From Selaginella moellendorffii (taxonomy: Eukaryota > Streptophyta > Lycopodiopsida > Selaginellales > Selaginellaceae): a stretch of DNA of 64,000 nucleotides. Under the pieces are notes generated by a model. The model saw only the letters and a program-made list of their open reading frames with translations, was not told the DNA's origin and did not search any database. This document shows, piece after piece, positions 57,187-64,000 of this stretch. How positions within the stretch are numbered: the first letter of the stretch is position 1; each line of letters starts with the position of its first letter. A program made the position numbers and the translations under genes. The stretch spans positions 1,471,566 to 1,535,565 of the forward strand of contig NW_003314271.1 of the NCBI RefSeq assembly GCF_000143415.4, read 5' to 3'.

Positions 57187-58538
57187 TCAATCGCCTCCCC
57201 AGGCTTCTTCTCGCAGCTTCTCTCTGGCCAGCAAGCGCTGCTTGCGCTCCTCCTCTTGCTTTTGCAGCTCCTGGGCCGTGAATCTCACCCTGGTCTGTGC
57301 TCCGCGAACGATGCCTTGGTTTGTGAGAGCTCCGACGATCATGCGCTGAGCAGCTCGGGCGGATGTCGCTGGCCTCGGCGTCGGAGGCTCCAAGTCTGTA
57401 CAAAGTGTAGAAAGCTTGAAACCAGAGAGAAAACTGGATACCTCTCTCCGTGACAAGGCCGTGAACTTCGCTTGAATCGTCGTAAGTTTTGAGCACGTAC
57501 GTTGGGTGGCGGATTGTTGCGAGTGCCTCTCGTGCTGCGCAAGGAAAGAAGAAAATCAGTGAGAGATCTAGACATTGAGTCACACAAACCGATTGTTGGA
57601 TTGCGGAAAACAGCCAAGGCAGTGGTGTCATTTACCCAGCGAATCACCACGCCGCGGCTCGCGTAAGGCATGACGACCTGCTCCAAATCTCGAGTGGTTG
57701 TCTTGGGAGGAAAGCCACCGAGAACCAAAACATGGCTAGCTCCATAAACGACTACAAAACAACAAAAGAATGTTAAGCATTTCCACCTTTGATCATCCAA
57801 AGAGAGACGAACTTACGGGACTTTCCATCGATGTCGTCAGAAGATGTAGTGAGCTCCTCGTGAGTTTCATCGTCCATGGCGGTCGTATGGTCGCTGTGGA
57901 ATCCATCTCTTTCTCTTCCGTAAGTAAATGCCCCGCGTCCACGCTGCTTGGGAGCTACGTCCTCGGCCTCCTCCTCGGCTTCTCTCGCGTTTTCTCTGGA
58001 GTTGGACCGACGCTTGGGAGTTGGATCGCTCAAAGAAAGTTGGGAGATTCGAGGAGGCGATGGAGCTCTCCGCGATGGTGGTGGATTTGATGAGCTGCCA
58101 GGGATGTCGTGAGCGGCTTTCTCCCACTCTGTGACGCAAAGCAAGCTTTCAGATCTCCGCTATTCTCTCCAATTGTGATTTTGAAGTCTACCTAGTACCT
58201 TCTTCTTCTTCGTCTTCCTTGTCTATGCTTGGAGCATCGCTTCTTCTGCAGAGAAATTCTTAGAATCATCCGAGAAAACAGAGAATTCATGCTACTTACG
58301 CGTTTAATCTGTGCCGGATGACAATGGCGGAGCTGCGCAGCGAATCCGCCTTGATCGACAAGCCCTGCCGCTCGTACAGCGCCCCCAGATCCTGCATAGC
58401 CGCAGCCAGCGAGAGATTCGCGTCCGCGCCTTGCGAGCTCTGCATCTCGTCCACGACGCCCTGCAAGAACTGCGCAGCGCCATCGCTGTTGCCCTCGTCC
58501 AGCAGCTCCTCCACGCGCTCCGACCAGTTCTTCACCAT
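57187..58538 (-). CDS. R3HCC1L-like RNA-binding (RRM-like) protein (353 aa)
   Basis: Six exons on the minus strand: 58538-58300, 58245-58199, 58128-57817, 57751-57590, 57534-57442, 57395-57187; phases agree. Residues 1-78 are helical (WSERVEELLDEG, FLQGVVDEMQ), 79-200 low-complexity and acidic/Ser-rich. At about 200-285 lies an RRM-like fold segment (HVLVLGGFPPKTTTRDLEQVVMPYASRG, IRWVNDTTALAVFRNP, ALATIRHP). The C-terminus (ARAAQRMIVGALTNQGIVRGAQ) ends in a Lys/Arg/Glu coiled coil. This order matches the C-terminal region of R3H and coiled-coil domain-containing (R3HCC1/R3HCC1L) proteins, whose plant function is unclear. Its start codon lies 47 bp from that of a divergent PPR gene. Confidence 0.82.
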
Positions 58539-58585
58539 AGCTAAGATTTTAGGGTTCTTGAGAGAAGCGCCAAAACAATATTTCA
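58539..58585. promoter_or_regulatory. 47-bp divergent intergenic gap (shared promoter region)
   Basis: Only 47 bases separate the two start codons of divergent genes. Each gene's leader and promoter must therefore overlap the other's transcribed or coding sequence. Contains aaccctaaaat (minus orientation of ttttagggtt), a telobox-like motif common near plant starts. Confidence 0.65.
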
Positions 58586-60328
58586 ATGGCGCCAGGCAAT
58601 TCCTTGGCAGCTCGATTCGATGCCGCTGGCGCAGCGCCGCCCTTCCAGCCAAGGACGGAGACGTCGAATCTCCTCGCGGCGCTCAAGCTGTGCGCCATGG
58701 CGAGGGATCTGGAGCGGGGAAGATCCATCCACAGCCATGCTGTCGATAGCGGCGCCGCTGCGAATCCGTTCGTGGCGAGCAGCCTGGTGAGCATGTACGC
58801 CAAATGTGGCAGCGTGAGGGAGGCGCGCCGGATCTTCGACGCCATGCCGTGCCACAGCGTGGTTTCTTGGACAGCGCTCATCCAAGGGTATGTAGAGAAC
58901 AAGGAGGAGCTCCTAGCTTTAGATTTGTTTGCCGCCATGGCTAGAGCTGGAGGAGATTGCCAGCCGAATGGCCGGACTTTCGTCGCTGTTCTAAAAGCTT
59001 GCTCTCGTCTTGCAGCGAAAGAAGCGATGCAACCTCTCGGTGACGAGCTCGTGAAGATCAAAGCGCTGGAGAGCGTCGTGGCTCTCCACGCTGTGATCGA
59101 TCAAACTGGCTGTGGAGTGGACATCTTCGTCGCAAACGCGCTTCTGGACGCTTACGCGCGGTGTGGAAGCTTGGTTGACGCAAGCAAGGTATTCTCCGGC
59201 ATGGCTTACAAGGATGTGGTCTCTTGGACGTCGCTGATACTGGGATTTGCAGAGAATTCGCAGGGAGAGATGGCCTTGCAGCTCTTCGAGCTCATGCAGC
59301 GCCAGGGATGCTCTCCAAATCCCCGGACTTTTCTTGCCGCAGTGAAAGCCATCGCTGCTCTTGCCGCGGAAGAAAGGGAAAATCCTCTCGAGCTGGACGA
59401 TGGAATGAGCAAGGTGGTGGCTTTGGAGAAAGTTATGGCTTTGCATTCTCTTTGCGTGAAGAGTGGCTGCCAAGACAGGTACGTGACGAGCTCCTTGGTC
59501 GATTTGTATGCGAAGTGTGGGAGCCTGGACGATTCTCGCGTGGTTTTCGAGAGAGCCCGTTTCTTCGACGACGTGGTGCTGTGGACGGCGCTTATCCTCG
59601 CCCACGCGGACTCCAGCGGCAACGAAGAACAGGCTCTGGAGATCTATGTCCGGATGCGTCGCCATGGCTGTGCTCCGGACGCTCGAACCTACGTCGCTCT
59701 TCTCAAAGTTTGTGGTAAGGCTGTGGCTTCGCGGCTGGCGAAAGTGATTCACGGCGAGATTTGTAGGCATGGCTTGGAGCATGGAGAGCTCGTAGCAAAC
59801 GCGCTGGTGGACGTGTATGGAAAATGCGGCAGCGCTCACAACGCCGAGAAGGTATTCCTGTCGCTCCTTTCACCGGACGCTGTCGCTCACACGTCGCTCA
59901 TGGCAGGGCTGTGCCGCCAGGGAAAGGATGGCTCCACAAAGGTCTTCCAGATCTTCCACGAGATGCTGGACAATGGCTTGAGCATAGACGGTGTCACCCT
60001 CTTGTGCTTGCTCACGGCCTCCAGCCATGCCGGGCTGGTCACCCAAGGGAAGCAAATCTTCCAGGCGATGCAAAGGAGGTATGGAGTGTCTCCCGAGATC
60101 GAGCATTACCACGCCGTGATCGATCTTCTTGGCAGGACGAACCATCTGGACGAGGCCATGAACTTCGCGAGAACGATGCCTTTCAAACCGACAGCAGTGA
60201 CTTGGACGACGATACTGACTTGGTGCTCCAAGTGGAAGAACCCAAGCCTTGGAAGGCTGGCTTTCGAGAAGTGCCTGGAGATCGACAGTAAGATCGCTAC
60301 TTCTTACCAGTTGATGGCTAATCTCTAG
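58586..60328 (+). CDS. PLS-class PPR protein (580 aa)
   Basis: Intronless. Repeats run from residue ~25 to ~560 in PLS style: ALKLCAMARDLERGRSIHSH, VASSLVSMYAKCGSVREARRIFDAMP, VVSWTALIQGYVEN, then similar sets to ARTMPFKPTAVTWTTILTWC. Two long inserts between repeats (about 150-170 and 255-285) are acidic. The C-terminus (LGRLAFEKCLEIDSKIATSYQLMANL) is a truncated E-like region with no DYW. Expected to bind organelle RNA; the target is unknown. Its 3' end overlaps the TMEM234-like gene tail-to-tail by 11 bp. Confidence 0.9.
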   Translation: MAPGNSLAARFDAAGAAPPFQPRTETSNLLAALKLCAMARDLERGRSIHSHAVDSGAAANPFVASSLVSMYAKCGSVREARRIFDAMPCHSVVSWTALIQGYVENKEELLALDLFAAMARAGGDCQPNGRTFVAVLKACSRLAAKEAMQPLGDELVKIKALESVVALHAVIDQTGCGVDIFVANALLDAYARCGSLVDASKVFSGMAYKDVVSWTSLILGFAENSQGEMALQLFELMQRQGCSPNPRTFLAAVKAIAALAAEERENPLELDDGMSKVVALEKVMALHSLCVKSGCQDRYVTSSLVDLYAKCGSLDDSRVVFERARFFDDVVLWTALILAHADSSGNEEQALEIYVRMRRHGCAPDARTYVALLKVCGKAVASRLAKVIHGEICRHGLEHGELVANALVDVYGKCGSAHNAEKVFLSLLSPDAVAHTSLMAGLCRQGKDGSTKVFQIFHEMLDNGLSIDGVTLLCLLTASSHAGLVTQGKQIFQAMQRRYGVSPEIEHYHAVIDLLGRTNHLDEAMNFARTMPFKPTAVTWTTILTWCSKWKNPSLGRLAFEKCLEIDSKIATSYQLMANL

Positions 60329-60725
60329 CGCTGTGGCAGCACAGCCAGATCCCTGCGACGATGAGAAGCAATCCCAGCGCGGTCTGCTTGAGCCGGAGGC
60401 GCTCGCCTAGCGCGCTCCCGGCCACAGCGGTTGCGGCGAATGTGGTGGCATTGGTGATGGGCACTGCCAGGGAGAGAGGACTCTCGGAGAGCTTGGCGAA
60501 GAACACGAGAGAGGCCGAGAGATTGATCGCCAGGGGCAAGCTATACTCCCAAGTGCACAGGAGGAGGATCCAATCTCTTACAACCGCGCCTAGCCACGAA
60601 TCTCCACCCGATTGACGCGCGCCGAGCTGCCGATTCCGGCGATCCAGCGCCGAGGTCCCTCGCTTCATCAGCGCATTCGTGGTGCCCCAGATCGAGCCAG
60701 TGACGAGCATCCATTCTACTGCCAT
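60318..60725 (-). CDS. TMEM234-like small membrane protein (135 aa)
   Basis: Single exon. Start chosen at MAVEWMLVTGS, which places the first hydrophobic helix at the N-terminus as in the family. Four hydrophobic segments are visible: MLVTGSIWGTTNALMKRG, WEYSLPLAINLSASLVFF, SLAVPITNATTFAATAVAG and LGLLLIVAGIWLCC. The WGTTN..MKRG and LAVPITN..F motifs are characteristic of TMEM234 family proteins, related to the drug/metabolite transporter fold. Role in plants is unknown. Its final codons overlap the 3' end of the PPR gene on the other strand. Confidence 0.85.
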   Translation of the reverse strand: MAVEWMLVTGSIWGTTNALMKRGTSALDRRNRQLGARQSGGDSWLGAVVRDWILLLCTWEYSLPLAINLSASLVFFAKLSESPLSLAVPITNATTFAATAVAGSALGERLRLKQTALGLLLIVAGIWLCCHSARD

Positions 60726-60920
60726 TTTCCCCAAGAACCCTAAAATTTGGGATCGTCGGATATTCCTTTCTTGCGGTTGTGACACGTGGCGGCGGCATGA
60801 TTTCAACGGATCAGATTTTCTTGCCCCGTTTTCGAATGACCTGTGGAGGGGGAAAATTCGTTTTCTTTGTCTCTCGCTTCTTGGCCGGTCGCGTCCGCCA
60901 AGGTCGATCGATCACGCGCG

Positions 60921-61850
60921 ATGCCGCCAGTGGTTCTCGACAATATTTCCAGCTGCCGCTCGTCGCCGATCCACTGGAATCCCACTCCAGTCCCAGCGCC
61001 GGCCTTCGATGGATTCGTCCCCGACCTCGCGGTGCCGGAGGATCTATCGTGGGAGCACTGCATCCGGATCCTCAACAACAGCGGCCGATCGCTCCCCAGG
61101 AGCTCTGGCTACCCGGTTTTTGGCAGCCAGCGCTACAAGAGGTCTGGAATCGCTCGGAATCTCGCAAGCTCGATCAGCAGGGCCACCAGCCCCATGGCGT
61201 CCGAGTTCTCCACAATCTCCCCTCTTTTCGACGGCCAGCCCCAGCTCAAGCGCTCGGCAACCGCGCGGCAGCTCAATGCGTGCTCGGTGAGCCGCGCGAC
61301 GAGCCCTCTCCCCTCGGAATTCTCGGATTTCCCCACCACCACCAAGGATTTCGAGCAGCACAGCAAGGATTTCGACCAGCGCAGCCTCGACATCGATCTT
61401 GCCGGCTCGCCGGGCAAGAACAGCGGCCCTGGGATCATGAAGAAGATCTTCGGTCAGCTGGCCGGAGCTGGGAAGAACCGCCTGTCCAGATCGTCGTCCC
61501 TCTCCAGCAGCGCTCGCAGATCGGCGAAGAAATCCGGGGCAAAATCTCCCCCACCGCGGCTCTCTTGCGTCGCCCTCACCGGCGATGGCGATCCAAGGAT
61601 CTCTTCGGTAAATCTTGGCGCTGACGACGAGATCTCGATCGATTGCGAGCAGGAGCTGGGATCCAGGAACATGAGGCGCTGGCTCCAGTACCAGCAGTGG
61701 ATGGCGATGGTGGCCCGGGCCGAGAATAATCTCAGCGAGCTCTCCAGCATGCTCCAGTACGCGGTGAAATCCATGGCGGACTCCCGGGAGATGGATTTCT
61801 TCGTGGAGGAGATGCAGCAGCGGCAATCGAGCATCTACTACGCGAGCTGA
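60921..61850 (+). CDS. Unknown plant protein, Ser-rich with C-terminal helical domain (309 aa)
   Basis: Single exon. I chose MPPVVLDNIS (60921) over an in-frame ATG at 60843 because the longer start adds a low-complexity stretch next to the divergent TMEM234-like gene. The N-terminal half is Ser/Pro-rich and holds two related motifs, IARNLASSISRATSPMASEF and ARQLNACSVSRATSPLPSEF. The middle is basic (RSSSLSSSARRSAKKS) and could be a nuclear signal. The last ~85 residues look helical and conserved (RRWLQYQQWMAMVARAENN, MDFFVEEMQQRQS). No family is recognised. High GC codon use like neighbouring genes supports a real gene. Confidence 0.7.
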   Translation: MPPVVLDNISSCRSSPIHWNPTPVPAPAFDGFVPDLAVPEDLSWEHCIRILNNSGRSLPRSSGYPVFGSQRYKRSGIARNLASSISRATSPMASEFSTISPLFDGQPQLKRSATARQLNACSVSRATSPLPSEFSDFPTTTKDFEQHSKDFDQRSLDIDLAGSPGKNSGPGIMKKIFGQLAGAGKNRLSRSSSLSSSARRSAKKSGAKSPPPRLSCVALTGDGDPRISSVNLGADDEISIDCEQELGSRNMRRWLQYQQWMAMVARAENNLSELSSMLQYAVKSMADSREMDFFVEEMQQRQSSIYYAS

Positions 61851-61938
61851 GAAAGTGTTCTTCGATCTATCCTAAATTTAAAAATCCCCTTCTATTTGTT
61901 ATTTTGTTTCAGGTTTTTAGGTTTAGGGTTCTTGGGCA

Positions 61939-63561
61939 ATGGAGCACCAAGAGGATTCCAAGAAGCGCAAGATCAAGGAGGAGTCGGATCTTCACGATGC
62001 GCCAATGGAGGGATACGAGGCGCCGGTGCCGCTGCGCTTGTCTCGGGACGATTTGAAGCGATTGCTGGAGCCCTTGAGCAAGGAGCAGCTTGTGGCACTT
62101 CTCACCGACGCGTAAGGCCTCTCTTCTCTCTCTCGCTCGTTTCTTTCTCTTTCTTTTCTCTCAGATCATACCGGTACTCCACCTTTGTGCTTCGATTTGG
62201 ATCCGAATTCCGCAAAGAGAGGGCAGCGATGGTGTTATGGTTTTACTTGTGGACTGGTTTTTTCTTGTTTCGAAGGACATTGGTGGAGTATTTGTGTTTG
62301 ATTTGCTCCTCATTCTTCTTTTTTTCATCCTGGATTTTTCTGGATGGATTGACTGGGAATGCTTGTCCTTGTGGGTTTTTGTATCTGCAGAGGTTCTCAA
62401 TACTCTGCGGTTGCAGATGATATTAGAGAAGTTGCGAGCAAAGATCCTGCTCATCGGAAGCTCTTTGTGCGTGGGCTGGCTTGGGAGACTACTTCACAGG
62501 ATCTGCGTGAAGTGAGTGTTTTTTCATGCATGGGTTGGTGGCTGGCTTGAACATGAACTTGGTGTTCTTGGTCGTGCCATAGTCTTTAAAGTTTCTTTGC
62601 TTCTCTCGCTGGATGCCTGATGCTCTTGCTGGATGCTTTGCAGGCTTTCGAGCAATTCGGGGAGATTGAGGAAGGAGCTGTGATCATCGACAAGGCCACT
62701 GGCAAGTCGAGAGGATTTGGATTTATCACGTTCAAGCATATGGACTCGGCACAGAGAGCCTTGAAAGAACCCAGCAAAACGATCGATGTAAGTTTTTATA
62801 TTCTCTTTGCCGAGGCATTTACACTCGTTGATCGATCTCCGCAGGGAAGGATTACGGTTTGTAACTTGGCCTCAGTGGGAACCTCAGGAAGCGGAGGCAC
62901 CAACGATCAAGCGCAAAGGAAACTCTACATCGGGGGCTTATCATACGAGACCTCAAACGAGACGTTGTTAAACATCTTCTCGAAATACGGCGAGATAGAG
63001 GAGGGCGCTGTGGCCTACGACAAGAACACCAACAAATCAAGGTGAAACACTACTTCCCAGTCGATTTCCTCATTCCAAACTTACGAGCACGGCTTTGTTT
63101 TCCAGGGGCTTCGCCTTCGTCACTTACAAAACCGTGGAAGCAGCAAGGAACGCCATCGACGATCCCAACAAGACGATCGAAGTAAGTCACAGCTTTCTTG
63201 TCCTTTCTAGCGTGAGCGAACTTTTCTCTCCTCTCTCCAGGGACGCCATGTTATCGTCAAGCTGGCGGCCGAGGGCCAAAAAGAGAAAGCTCCACAGGTA
63301 TCGGCCCCGAGCCAAGGTCCGCAAGCACAGCCCGGCTACAACGTAGTGAATCCAAACATCCCAGCTTACGCGAGGCCACCGCCGCCGGGGACCATCTTGG
63401 GCTTCAGTCCGCACACCGCCGTGCCAGCTTACTCGGCTGCGTACGCTGGAATCGCGACCATGGCGTCGCAGTATACCCCGCAGTACGCTGGCGCACAGTA
63501 TGGAATTCCCGCTCCACAGCCCGGCCAGAATGGAACTGGGGGATACTACGCTCCAAATTAA
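61939..63561 (+). CDS. UBA2-like protein with two RRMs (343 aa)
   Basis: Six exons: 61939-62111, 62391-62511, 62644-62787, 62845-63041, 63106-63181, 63241-63561; phases agree. After an acidic-basic N-terminus and a helical segment ([20 protein letters not shown]), RRM1 has RNP2 KLFVRGLAW and RNP1 [13 protein letters not shown]2 has RNP2 KLYIGGLSY and RNP1 [10 protein letters not shown]. The tail is rich in Pro, Gly, Tyr, Ala and Gln. This matches plant UBP1-associated protein 2 (UBA2), nuclear heterogeneous RNP-type proteins that bind U-rich 3' UTRs and affect mRNA stability. The first intron is unusually long for this island (279 nt). Splicing inside RRM coding sequence at RNP1 is seen in exon 4/5. 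Confidence 0.9.
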
Positions 63562-63710
63562 CAACACTGGTGTAAATTATCAAAATGCTCTAAAAAGCTG
63601 AGTTTTGGCGCGAAAATTTGAATTGCCCCAAAGATCACGATTAGGGCTCTTGTATGCGAGGGTGGCACAAAATTGAAGAATTCCCTCATCCAAGACGAAT
63701 TGCTCTCGCC

Positions 63711-63992
63711 TTACTCGCAATCATGAGCTCGTCTTCTCTTGAGATTCACCTTGAACCTGAGCTCACCATACTGCTTGATGAGCTCCTCCACGCCCCCCAC
63801 CTGAAAGTTGAAGAGATCCACGCACACATTCCCCAGCCAAGCGGAAAGCTTGTTGAAGCCACCACACGCCACGATCATCTTTCCCGCTTCCAGGTCCTCG
63901 ACCAGCTCGTCGTACTTCTCCTGAACAAAAGGGCCATAGTGTTCGTCGAAAACAACATCTGGTGTGCTCGGATCCTTGTCCACCAGCGATTC
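63711..63992 (-). CDS. Terminal exon of gene A homologue (partial, runs off the window)
   Basis: Minus-strand frame from an AG acceptor (tctcgtag, 64000-63993) to TGA/TAG-type stop at 63711. It encodes about 93 residues, including YDELVEDLEAGKMIVACGGF, LFNFQVGGVEELIKQYGELR and a basic tail. This is clearly homologous to the C-terminal part of the four pseudogene copies in the 3-43 kb array. The frame is undamaged and its codon use is GC-rich, unlike the copies. The 5' part lies outside the window. The family is not recognised. Confidence 0.7.
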   Translation of the reverse strand, partial: ESLVDKDPSTPDVVFDEHYGPFVQEKYDELVEDLEAGKMIVACGGFNKLSAWLGNVCVDLFNFQVGGVEELIKQYGELRFKVNLKRRRAHDCE

Positions 63993-64000
63993 CTACGAGA

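Overview
The window looks like nuclear DNA of a lycophyte, most likely Selaginella. Multi-exon genes have very small GT-AG introns (about 45-110 nt). There are intronless PPR genes, plant-specific proteins (TGD3, AAE14 and UBA2 types), a chromodomain Ty3/gypsy element and a Tat-like Ty3/gypsy element. No tRNA, rRNA or CRISPR array was recognised. All exon models are hand-built from splice signals and reading frame; none has been checked by transcript or database search.

Layout. (a) 1-2.2 kb: the end of an unidentified gene, then a GC-rich coiled-coil tail-anchored protein gene. (b) 2.5-42.9 kb: a gene-poor block. It is a head-to-tail array of a ~4.9 kb unit (about three copies plus an inverted piece). 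The unit carries an intronless ~315-codon gene copy ('gene A'), a PPR fragment and other debris. Unit 1 is split by a 17.8 kb Tat-like LTR retrotransposon (5627-23443) and a 5.96 kb LINE (24984-30938). The Tat-like element itself contains a 5.57 kb chromovirus (11608-17174) and a 1.74 kb TG..CA element (21139-22877). Unit 3 contains a 637 bp foldback element (37072-37708). Target-site duplications were found for all five insertions, and for most the empty site or the resumed reading frame is visible in the window. (c) 43.6-64 kb: a compact gene island with TGD3, PPR, F-box, AAE14, R3HCC1L-like, PPR, TMEM234-like, an unknown protein, a UBA2-like RNA-binding protein, and the 3' end of a gene homologous to the gene A copies. 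Between these genes lie many shuffled fragments of the same genes.

The strongest novelty candidate is the chromovirus. Its primer-binding region just after the 5' LTR is a perfect 15-nt reverse complement of an LTR segment 30 bp downstream of a TATA box, which is the arrangement expected of Tf1-type self-primed elements. Functionally, TGD3 (plastid lipid import) and AAE14 (phylloquinone synthesis, here ending in the peroxisomal signal SKL) serve plastid metabolism, and PPR proteins act on organelle RNA. These genes do not form an operon; the proximity is ordinary for a compact plant genome.
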